Origin: Byssothecium circinans
Lineage: Eukaryota; Ascomycota; Dothideomycetes; Pleosporales; Massarinaceae
Length of the DNA stretch: 64,000 nt
Direction: 5' to 3'
Assembly (NCBI GenBank): GCA_010015675.1
Contig: ML977016.1
Coordinates: 13,809 to 77,808, forward strand
Shown here piece by piece: positions 29,737-41,600 of this stretch. Below the pieces are notes generated by a model. The model did no database searches and was not told where the DNA came from. It saw only the letters and a list, made by a program, of their open reading frames with translations. Positions within the stretch are counted from its first letter, which is position 1, and each line of letters begins with the position of its first letter. Both the position numbers and the translations under genes were made by a program.

Positions 29737-31041
29737 GGTCGCTGAATTGCAGTAAAAAAGACCGAAGGATGGAAAACCGATGCGTTCGTCGCTAAGAGCG
29801 GGAAGCGGGAAGGAACAATAAGCTGAGGCATCTAACGGTGCCTGTGGGAAGCCTTATGAACTATACACGAATCTATGTCGATAATGGGCTCCAAATAGAA
29901 AGATGTAAGCTCTGCTCAGGGTTAAGACGCAATTGCAGTCAAGAATATATTTTGGCCTAGTATTCCAGGATACGAACCCAAGGGGTATCTGGAAGGAAAC
30001 GACGCGGCAGAATTCTTCTTACCAAGATAGAAATCGTCTGTCGTTGTCGTTTTGGTTGGGGGCCATTTTTAGGCCTGCCCTTGCAGGACGTATATTGCAT
30101 AGCCAATGGGATGATTTAGATCGCCGCCTATGCTGACAGGTTCGACTTCCTCCGGCGGCTACAACTTATAATAAACTCCTGATATGCCTAAGTGCTTTCA
30201 GTATGCTTGCATGTATTTTGATTGCTGACAAGAAATGATTCTGCCGAGTATGCCTGGCCCCACACATGCAGTTCGTGACCACGACTCTGATCCGGGGTGG
30301 CGCCGTTTCAGGAACAACATGCGCAAGTGCGGCTCTAAGTATAGCTGCGCGGTGCATGCTAAACGACGCAGTCAGTTTCTTCCTTTCAAAGGGAACGATA
30401 TTGTCTTAATCAGAAGGCGTGTAATAAAAGGAGAGAAATGTCACTTACCGTGAAGGGTTGGGATGAAAGCGAAAGTGCTAATACGATAACGGCTAGCGCA
30501 GAAGTAAAAATAGCATCCGCAATCCTATCCACACTCCACGATGCACACGTATCAACACAATTAGCAAAACGAGTAGCGACCAGTGAGAAGTGCGAGTTCT
30601 AGGGGGGATTCTACACCAATCTGGCCGATCTTCCTAGAGTCTTTAAAATCGCGACATTATGTGCATCTTCTAACTGGCGATCATGCAGCATCTACATAGG
30701 TGCGTAAAGTTCATCAGCAAATAACTCAAGGGATCCGACTTCGTGAGTTTAGAAAGGGAAGAACTCTGACTGTGATTCCGGAACGTCACTATTTAGTCTC
30801 CACATATATTGTGCTTCAGCTTCTAAGTCCATAAGGTCATACCATATAATAAATGGATAAAAAACAAGAAAATATATTTAGATGTTAAGGAATGAGCTGC
30901 AATACGAACAAAAGAAAGCAAGTAAAGTACGACTTTAGAAAGCCATCGACATACGCCTCCTGTCTCAGACTCTGCAAACCAAAGCCAAAATTCCTCCATA
31001 ACCTGGACCAACAAAAGAAAACGTCATTCAAATCACGCAGC
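29737..31041. other. Intergenic, no gene recognised
   Basis: Promoter side of the membrane-protein gene and 3' side of the NRPS gene. The AT content rises between 30650 and 30910 (for example acatatattg and aatatattta). Frames of up to 70 codons show no domain. Confidence 0.5.
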
Positions 31042-34000
31042 CTAAGCCTTACCCGCCTTAGTACTATCCCGTCTCCTCAACCGAATCTTCCCCAAAACCT
31101 TCCCAAGCCCACTCTCCGTCCTCTCCAACTTGGCCTCCTTCCCTGCCCTCTCCTTTTCCTCCTTCCTCCCCTTCTCCCTCTTCGCGCCTTTCTCTCCCCA
31201 CGGACTCATCTCCTCCTTCTCAATCACCCTCTTCCTCTCCTCCGCTAACAACCCCACCTGCTCCACGAACAACGGTGCAATAATCAAGTCCTCAACTCTA
31301 ACGCGCAATCCCTCCTGATCTAGGATAGACGCGATTTGCGCGAGTCCCATGATATCGCCGCCGTTCTCAAAAAAGTGTGTGCCGAGATCGATGAGCACGG
31401 GCGTTCCGGCGTCGTTGGGGCGCAGGATTTGCGCCCACGCGGTGCGGAGGAGGGTGGCTAGGTTGTTGATTTCGGTTTTGGAGAGGCCTGTGTTGGTGGG
31501 GAGGGCGAGGGGGGCTTTTTCAGCGGATTTCTTGCGTTTGCCTTCGGAGGCGATGGTGGTGGAGGATCCGGATGATAGCTCGGACGGGGACGGAAGTAGT
31601 GTGTAAGGGTCCTCGGAGAAGGTGATGAGGTTGTTGCAAAGCAGGTCGAATACATACTGTGCATAGTCATTGGTGATGGTGCTGTTTGGCGCATACGTGA
31701 GCGTGACTTCGACTTGATCTCCTCCGCGTGATGTGGAGAGGATGGAGAAGTCGGCGAAGTCTTCCTCCGAGGCTGCGACACCGAGTTTGAATTCCGAATT
31801 GCCGAGCCTGAACGCCGCGTCGTCGGAGTGGATGATGCTCTGGTTATGTTGGAGGACGCTAGAGAAGTTCGTCCAGTCTGGCCAGTCGGTACAGTTTCGC
31901 GTAATCTCTCTGAAGCCGAGGGATTCATATGGCATGTTGGAGATTTGCTGATCTTGGATGTAGTTGAGAAGGTCGAGAACTGTCCATTCGGGTCGGTATA
32001 CAACGCGCACGGGCACCATGTTCAGGCATGGGCCGACAATGGCTTCGATGTCTTTGATCGCACTGTTTCTACCGGAGATCACGTGCCCGAAGACGATGTC
32101 GGACTTGCCGGCGATGCGAGCTAGAGCAGCTGCCCACGCAGCCTTCATCACTGTAGCTGTCGTGATATTGACATGGGATAGCGTGGGGACAGCGAGCGTC
32201 TGCCTAAGCGTCACCGTTCGGCCAGCCGAGCGCTGGTAATTCGGTCCATATCGATCGACGAGAGGGGTCATGATGCTGCCACGAAGTATTTCTCGCCAGT
32301 GGTCGTGCGCTCCATCAACAGTCTTCGCAGTAGCAATTTCGCGGACATAGGTGCCGAACGATGGTGCAGTCGACACTGGGAGGCCGTTGTAACCAGCTTG
32401 GAGACTCTCGAGGATCCTCGGCAAGCAAACGCCGTCGTACTGGGCATGCGATATGCGGATAAAGATTCGGTACCGGCCAGTCTTCTTTTGCTTCGCGACA
32501 ACAAACTGCACGAAAGCCTCCCCTAGGCGGGGCCCGTGCTCGCGGTCCTTCTGGCGCAGTTCAGTGGTGAACTCCTCCATGTCTTGATCGGTTTCCTGGA
32601 AGATGAACTCAGGAATGAGTTTGCGCAGCACGACTTGGAGGAACCGGTCGCCGTAGGGCACAAACACCGTCCGTAGAATATCAAAAGCTTGCACGACGCG
32701 GAAGGCGGACTGCTTCAGTCTGCGAATATCGAGGGGCCCTTCACCATCTAGATAGAAGTGGTTGAGCATCCATCTCGACTGTAGAAGCGAACCAGTGATG
32801 GCGAGAGACTGAAAGTCGGTAACAGGAAGGACGTCTGAGATACCGCCCTTGAAGACCTGCACTTTCGAGATAACGCTCTCAACGTTCGGATCTCCTAGAA
32901 GCGAGATAGATTTGGACGCTTGCGTCGCTGGATCTTCCATGATTGTAGTCGGTAGCCGGCGCTTCGTGCTGGGCCGACGATGAGTGGCGGAAGAGTTGTC
33001 GGGAGAGAAGCCTTGCCATTTCTTGAATGAAGGTTCGCTTCTCTCTTCCTTCCTAGCTGGAGGACTGTTGCCACCGTCGGTCGTATCGTCGGCAATTGCG
33101 TGCTCGGACACAATATCCCCAAAGTCTTTCCAAGCGGAACCTGTGCGCTCCGGAAGTTGGATCTTGGGCTTGGACGAGCTGGGCTTCCCAGTCGCAGACC
33201 TTGTGTCGCCGGCTTGCGACATGACTTGATCGATCACCTCGCCAGCAACGCGGACAACCTACGGATATCAGTTATAGTCTATGAACAGGAGAGGAAAACT
33301 TACTCTAGCCATATCGGAAAACGTGGGATTCTTGAAGACGTCGGCAACGGTCATCGACAGTCCTTCCTCCCTTGCGGCGCCAACAAGTCTCATAGCAATG
33401 ATACTGTCCCCACCAAGCTGAAAAAAGCTATCCTCCGTCTCAATCTGATCTTCAACCATATCTAACAATTCTCCCCACAGCGTCATGAGCTTCTTCTCTA
33501 CGAAATCCGGCGGCACCGACTTCAGCGCCTCAGTTGCCATGACTCCAGCCGCGGCCACCATATCCGCCGCGATACCAATCCTACTCTCCGCATCACTTGT
33601 CGCACTCATCTTTCGTTCGAGCGTCGGTCGGCCACGCACCGACATGGACGCCTTGCGTGCTAGCATGCTACTCATTTGGTTCGACATCTCGTTAACCGTA
33701 GCTTGCGCGGGCGCCGGAGCATTCTTGTTCTTAGCCATGACCTGGTCAACGATTTGAGGAACCATCTCGCTGACGATAGTGCGGATAAGGTTGCTCCAGT
33801 CTGGTGCTCCAGCCGGGCTATTGCTCTGCGGTGGATCGATCCTAGTATACGAGCGGATGGAACGTATGGAGACTTCTGAGCCGGAGCGGTGGTTGAGTAG
33901 ACTGGGCCTCCGCAGGGCACGCGTTGGCGTGAGGTGTGTTGGCTTGTCTTCTTGCTTGACAGGTTTGTCTTGGATGGCGGCATCAAGTTCGGCTACCGTC

Positions 34001-37000
34001 ATGTCCATGTCTACAATGGCTTGACTGAGGATCTTGCCCATCATGATTGACACGTTCTTCGCCTCATCATCAGACACTGCATCGGTCCAATAAGTAAACT
34101 TTATAGCTTCATCTCCACGGGTAGCGTCGATAGAAACCGTGATGGCGAACTCGCTGGGATCGTGAGCATCGAGGTGCTCGAACACGATATCGCCAACTGT
34201 TGAACTTCCTTCCGCGGCTGCGGCACCGTAGTTTTGTACAGAGACGGCGGTATTGAACAGTGCCTTCCCACTTAGCCCAAGGCTGTGCTGGAACTGAGCA
34301 AGCGAACAGTGTTGGTGAGGGAGGCTCTCAATGAAGTCATTCTGGACAGCCTGGAAGAGATCAAGCAGCGTAGCGGACCGTGACACTTGAACCCGCGACA
34401 CCAACATGTTGATGAATGCCCCAATAGCGCTCTCCATACCATCAATTGGCACATTGCGGCCTGCAGAGAGGTAGCCGAAGCAAACGTCGGTCTCGGAGGT
34501 GTAGCTGCGCAGGACTAACGACCACACTGCGAGCAGAATGTTGGCAAAGGTTGTGCTACTCTTCTCAGCAAGAGCCTGAACTTCCGAGAAGCGATTGAAA
34601 TCCATATAGAGCGAGTGAAGCTTTCTCTGCTTGGAAGAGTGCTGCGGAATGATCGGGAAGTAGCACGGTTTGACACCACGAAGTTGCTGTTTCCAGTAGT
34701 CGATAGCGGCATCGGCCGGGAGGCCGCGCAGGTACCTGATGTAGTCGCTGTACAGCGGCCCTTCGGAGTCGCTTAGGCGGCCTTCGTATGCATCCTGGAG
34801 GTCCTTCGTGAGGATACCCCAACTTCCGCCATCGATGACACTGTGGTTGACTTCCATCTTGACGACAACTCTTCCGGTCGTTGTGTGCACGATGGTGAAC
34901 TGGTGCGGGAGATGTGGCATCCGCTTCCCATTATTGTCGGCATACTTGGCCACGTCGAGTTTGGCTGTGAGCTCAGAATCGGTGCAGTCCACTACCAAGA
35001 GGCCAGTATCCGGCTCCTTCAAAACAATCTGGTCGAATACTCCGCCCTTGCAGACACTGTCTACAAAAACGGTACGCAATGCTGGGTGGCGAGCAACAAC
35101 TCGCTTCCACGCCTCGGCTACTTTATGCACGTCGACTGCGCCGCGCTTGCTCTTGACCTCGAAGGTGGCAAAGGACCAGTAAGAGCTGGGGTCCTTGATC
35201 TGACTCAATACCATCCCTTCTTGAATTGCAGCGCAAGGGTACATATCTTCTACCTCATCCCACGAATCAATGCCAGCTGACCGGAAACTATTGATGACAC
35301 GGTCCAATCGGGCGTATGATTCCAAAGGCAGGAGCGGGAAGTCTGATAGCGTCGGTTGCGGCTTGTTGATCTTCGCAAGATTGCCAACCATCTCCTCGAA
35401 CGTGCGCTGACACTCGGCAATCCATCGTCGGATGCCCTTCCTGTTCTTCTGGTTCTGATTGTACATAAAGTCGAAGTTGATCTTGCCGCGCGAAACAGAC
35501 GCAGAGATCTCGAACAGCGCAAGTCGCTCCGTCCTGGGTCCCAAGTCCGATATCGCAGCTTCTTGATCTTCGTCGAATTGCACGGGCTGGAAAAGCGCGT
35601 CGCCGGAGTCGTGGTGTTGCGATTTACCGAGATAGTTGAAGAGGATCTCCATCGGCTCATGGTCTGCAAAGCGCTGCTTGCCGTCTTGCGTGAGGAATCG
35701 GCTGGCAAAGTAGGGGCGACCATTGTCAACAATACTTCTTCGGAGGTCCTTGACATGTCGGATTGTTTGGATAACGTCGTCTTCATCCTCGGCAATCGGG
35801 ACGTGAACGGGGAACATGGCGGTGAACCATCCTACAGTTCGTGAGAGGTCGATGTTGCTGGACTCCCATGGCTCGCGGCCGTGCGTCTCATTAAAGACGG
35901 TTGGTGTGCTGCGGTTGATGAAGATGCGGGAGAATGAATGAATGATCGCCGATATCAATAGATCAACCACGTCCGTTCGAAGGACGCCGTGATTATCGAG
36001 CGCCATGGTAGAGGTCTTCTCATCAACAGCGAAAGATTCGCGCTCAACATCGCCGTAAACATTATCTCGACCATCCATACCCCAGAACGACAGGTCTGCG
36101 GGTGCAACACTGAGCGGCTGCTTCTTGATAGCGTCGACGGACATCGGCTGAATAGTGTGTGCAGCTTGCTTATCGACCCAGGTCTGGAACGGAAGCTCTT
36201 TTTGCAACGAGCCAGACGACCCGGCGTTGATACATTCTTCAAGGTCGTCCAGGATTATTCGCCAGCTCACTACGTCAATGACGAGATGATGGGCGGTAAT
36301 GAAGAGCAACTGTTCTTCTGCAGTGACGTTGATGAGGTTGACTGCAAAGAGTGGCCCATTGACAATGTCAAGGCTCTTCTGAGTGTTGGCGATGACATCG
36401 ATACAACGATCAGCGGAAGCGAGGTCGTGGACTTCGAACTCGTACGTTCCGTCGACACCACTTTGAATAAGCTGTTGCCATGTGCTGTTCTCTGCTTTCA
36501 AGAACCGAGCACGTAGCATCGCATGAACTTGCACGATAGAATCAAGCGCGTTCTTGATCGTCTGAGCATCGACCTTGCGCGTGAGACGAAGAGTGAAAGA
36601 CTGGTTGAAGTGCGAAGCTGTCTCGTCACCGATATTCTGGAAAAACAACCGCTGGATGGGCGAGAGATCGAACGGCCTGTCAGTTTGCGCTTCTCCATGC
36701 TCGTTTTCAGTCGTAGACGTGACGGTTTCCGCAAGCTGCGCAATTGACTTGGCGCGAAGGAGTTGATTAAGCGTGATGCTGATACCATCTTTCCTGCACT
36801 GGGCAAGGAAATGCATGCCGATGAGGGAATCACCACCGAGTGCTAAAGCAAGTCAGAAATCCTTCCGTGATTCAAGGTACAGGGTGGGAACTTACAGAGC
36901 CACGATTTATTCGCCTTGACTTCACCCACTGGAACGTCCAATACCCTCGCACAGATAGCCTGGAGTCTCTTCAACTCCGTACTCTCAGGACCAGTAACCT

Positions 37001-38690
37001 CCATGCTGCTCTCCAGGTCCAAAATACCCCGATACGTCTCGTTATCCATAGCCTCGATCCAACCACCAACAAGAGTCTTGTCAAGTTTCGCGGACGCCAA
37101 CCTCGGAATGCTTGGAACTGCGATCCACACGGTCGGCACCATATACTGTGGTACGAGATCCGAAAGCCGAGTCTTGGCATCGTTGATCTTGCGCAAGACA
37201 TCCAGATGTGAAAGAGGCGTATTCCACGGCTGCTGAGCTACTGTGGTGTTTGCGCAGTGATGGAAAGCCACAACAGCTGTCAACTTCCTCTTACCAGGTC
37301 CAGACTTGGGCATCAAAACAACGGCAAGCTCAACCCTCTCATCAGCCTGCAAATGATGCTCGATCTCTCCCAACTCGACGCGCTGGCCTGAAAGCTTGAT
37401 CTGATTGTCCTTTCGTCCAACGTATTGGACCGAGCCGTCTGGCGCGTATTTCACAAGGTCGCCGGTGCGATAGATGCGGGTATGCGATTTGGCAGAGAAG
37501 TTTTTCATGAACGCTGGATTCTCGATGAAGGCTTCTGTCGTCTTGGCCGGATTCTTATAGTATCCGCGGGCAAGCAGCGTGCCTTCAACGCAAAGCTCCG
37601 CAACCGCGCCTACAGGCGCAAGTCGATCAGGATTGTCAGCTTCGGTCAGCCAGACGCGAGCGCTGTCCAGGGCGTGGCCGATACTCAGGGGATCTCTTTG
37701 CGTGGATACGTGACTATTCACCAACGACAACACTGAATTCTCAGTCGGGCCATACGCGTTGATAAGCTGAAGCCCATTGGCCCACTTTTCGATTGTTTCG
37801 GGTGTCAATGCCTCCGCGGCAGACGCAAAGGTCTCCAGTGTTGGCACCGCACTCGGTCCTTCGATCACATTGGCCACACTAGGTGTCAAGCATGTCCAAG
37901 TCGCCTTGGGACGATTGATTGCGCCTGCAAGATCTGCAGTTCGGTCCTGTTCGGAGGGGATGGCGATTGTGCTGCCGGTAATCAAGCTGGTGAGAATCTC
38001 GAGCATTGATACGTCGAAGACGAATGACGCGAACTGGAAAACACGAGATGATGGGGTGATGTTGAGGGCCTTGCGCATGGCGATCGAGTTGGAGACAAAG
38101 GCTTTGTGCTCGATCACGACGCCCTTGGGCATACCAGTCGAACCGGAAGTGAACATCTGTGAAGTTAGTGGATGATTCCTGAGAGAGGGCTTTATATGTA
38201 AGGTAACTTACAACATAGGCGATGTTATAACCCTTTGCGCGCAAAGGTATTTGTGACCGAGACGTCGGTAGCTGGCGGATAGCTCCCTCCTCTACAGCGA
38301 CAATATTGCTGACAACGCCATCAAATCGACTCTTATACTCAGGCGAACAAACAATAATGGAAGCGTCGCAGTTATCGATAATTTGTTGATGCCTTGAAGC
38401 AGGATGTTGAGGTGACAAAGGCACGAAACCGCTTCCCGAAATGAGAATGCCCATGAAAGCAACAATTGCCCATTTTGACTTGTCCATGCAAACCGGGACC
38501 AATTTCTCAGGCCCTGCACCAAGTCCGATAAGCCTCTGGGCCAATCGAGAAGATAGGTCGCGTAGTTCAGCGTACGTGAACTCGCCGTCGGAAGCTGACA
38601 CTGCAGTCGCGTTGGGGAGTATGTTTACTTGCTCGAAGAAGAGCGAGTGGATGGTGTCGTCGATGACGAGAGGCTCGCGAGCATTCCATT
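31042..38690 (-). other. NRPS A5-T5-E3 and the A-less terminal C5-T6-C6-T7
   Basis: A5 (about 38690-37080) has MFTSGSTGMPKG joined across an intron, VFDVS and NAYGPTENS; its A10 core reads SAKLDK, with Ala replacing the usual Gly. T5 has LGGDSLIGM (Ser at 36826-36828, next to an intron). E3 (about 36690-35360) has AHHLVIDVVSW and NETHGREPW. C5 (about 35280-33990) has NHSVIDGGS. A Ser/Arg-rich linker of about 150 residues leads to T6, LGGDSIIAM with Ser at 33403-33405, with no A domain before it. Another charged linker precedes C6 (about 32900-31600), with SHAQYDG. T7 reads ENGGDIMGL, with Ile (31351-31353) in place of the modified Ser. The protein ends in a Lys/Arg/Glu-rich tail. Confidence 0.85.
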
Positions 38691-41600
38691 CGCGCACCAG
38701 TTGTGCGTCCTGCTTGCTGAAGACATGGATGTCGCGCACATGGCTGACTGTGTTAAGCTGTGCAAGCACGGAATCGAATTGATACAGAATCCGCTGAACT
38801 TCGAAAGTGGAAACGATGTTTGCGTTGAAATGAGCAAAGACCTCGATGCTGGAGCGATTGGCCGTACACTCGATGACCAATGGGTACGTGAAGAAGTTAG
38901 CCAGAGTACCGTCGTCGTGGAATGACCAGAGAGAGTCCACGGGTTGCTCAGTTCCGGTTTGAATGACGAGCAGATTTTGGAAGTCGCATGCTGCTGCCGC
39001 ATCCGAGTCGATGCGCTTCATCTCCGAAAGACCGTAATGTTGATGTGGTATGCGGTCCGTCGCGCTGCCAGCGACCCTTTTCAAAAGCTCCGCAACAGTG
39101 AGGTTGCGGTCGACTTGGACTCTACTAGGAACAGTTGTCAAGACTGGGCCGCAGACGTCGGAAATACCGTTCACGGCAATATCGCGGCCCGTAAGCGTCT
39201 CGCCGAAGACAACATCGTCACTTCCACTGTATGCGGCAACAAGGAGAGCCCATGCCGCCCGTACCACAGTAGATGGAGTAATATCAGTATGACGGGGAGG
39301 AGAAAGCTTTGCAGTGTGCTTCAAGACTTGCCCATCGTGACTATCATTGGCGACAGTGTGTGACTGCTGAGGGAATTGATAAGGAGCAGCACCCCCAAGA
39401 TAACCTTTCCAGTACTTCTTGGAAGCAGTAGTGTCTGACCCGAGCAGATATTTGATAAATCTGGTATATGGCGTCCTTGGAACCTCAGAAACACCCGCTT
39501 GGTAGATTTTCTGCACTCTCGATAAGATGAGCGGCAAACTCCACCCGTCGTATAGCGCATGGTGCAGCGTCCATGCAAAGTATCGTTCATCCGATACAGT
39601 GCGTACTAGAGTGTACTCTGCTAGCTTACCACCAAGATGCGACGGAATGGTAGTTACCACTTCCTCGGCCTCTCGCAAGCTGTTCGTCTCGCGCCAGGCG
39701 ATGGGATCTTCGGCCAGGACGGTTTGAAGGAACGCTCCTGATTGAAGCTGAGCGATACGTGTGCGGAGGATATCTAAATCAGACACCGCTCTCTCCCACG
39801 CAGCCTTAAACTTCGTGATGTCGACAGACTTTGCCAGCTTAAGAACGTGCTGGGCGACGTAAGCACCCCTTTGCCGGATGGAAAGAGTGATGAAGGCTTC
39901 CTGCAGCGGCGAAGTCGGATAAGCATCCTGAATCTGGTCCTTTGGAACTCGACACTGCTCCGCAAGTTCATTGAGAACCTGTGCCCGTGAAAGCGATGGA
40001 GGTAGGAGACCGAAAGACGCGACACTCTGTTCGACTGCTGCACTCACGTCGACAACACCACATCGTGCTGCTAGATCTGACAATTTCGGAGCCTTGAAGA
40101 CGTCAACGACAGAGAGGTTCAGATGCTCAGCTTGCGCCGCAGTAACAAGCTTCATTGCCCCAATGGAATCGCCACCCAACCTCACAAAGCTGTCGTCGAC
40201 GCCCACAGACGAAAGAGGCACGTTCAGTATCGAGCAGAAAAGTTTTTGTAACTTCTTCTCCACTTCGGTGGTCGGTCGCTTCTTGTTGGTAGCGCTAGAC
40301 AGTCGATAAGCAGATATTGCTTCCTTGTTCAGATTCTGAACAAGATTCTTGAGGCGATTGCGATCCAGCTTCCCAGCAGCGGTCCACGGCATCTTCGAGA
40401 TTGGAATGAAGATGGAAGGAATCATATATGAAGGCAGTGAGCTAGCTACTGCGTTCTCCATCGCCTTACACATGGCAAGGAGCTCCTCGTCCATGGGTAG
40501 AAGGACGTCATCTGCAGCAGGCAGATCAGTGGACACAGGTTGAATTGTATCTGCCGAAGCTCCTCGTTGAGCACCTTCAGTGCAGAAGAATACCGCGAGA
40601 GCTTTGGCGGAACGACCTGCTGGTGCAACAAGCTCGACGGCCGACTGAACGCGTTCCGGGAACTTGCTCTTGACGTGGAACTCGATCTCTCCAATCTCGA
40701 TGCGCTGTCCGTTCAACTTGATCTGCGTATCCTTGCGTGAGACGTACGTAAGAGAACCATCGCTGTTGTATCGAACGAGGTCTCCGGTCTTGTACATTCG
40801 GACGGTAGAGAAGGCGTTGTCGGATGCCCATAGGGGGTTCTCGATGAACGCTTTGGCGGTCTTGACTTCGTCACCCAAGTAACCCGCAGCAACAATGTAT
40901 CCTTCGGCAATGAGTTCACCAATAGCACCAACGGCAATTAGCTTGTCGTGATTGCGGGGGTGGACGACCCAAGTCCGGCAGCCAGTCGCCACGCCGATTG
41001 TTCCAGGGTCAGCATCGACAATCTCCTTCTCTGGAGTCGACTTGGCGCACGTCGCACATATAATTGCTGTCTCTGTTGGACCATAGGCCTCCACGAAGCA
41101 GATTTTGGACGCCCACTTCTGGATCACGGGCCCTGGAACAGCCTCGCCTCCGACAACGAGCGTCTTCAAGCAAGACACCCACTCCGGCTTGATGCTTCCA
41201 AGCACAGACGGTGTGAGCAGTGTCCATGTCACTTTCCGTTTGCAGATCGAGCCGCAAAGGTCGCTCATCCTCTCATCTTCTGTGGGCACGCATATCGTTC
41301 CGCCCACTGTGAGGCAGGCCAGGATTTCGACGCAGCTTGCGTCAAAGGTGTAGGAAGCAAACTGGAAAGTACGCGTGGAGTTATCCATATGCAGGATTGG
41401 AGTGAAAGCTACAGCGCTCGTTACAAATGCCTGATGTGGGATAATGGTTCCTTTAGGCGTTCCAGTCGTTCCTGAGGTGAACAAGCAGTAGCATGCGTGA
41501 TCAGGTGTGACATCGGACTTCGGTCGCTGCCCCCTCGCTGATGGAATCGACTTCATCGCCTTCTTATCAACGATCAATGCAGCCTGCGAAACTTGGCTAG

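Noticed and set aside
30120..30150. tRNA-like B-box ggttcgacttcc
   Set aside because: The flanking bases do not form a T-arm or acceptor stem, and no A-box is present at the right distance.
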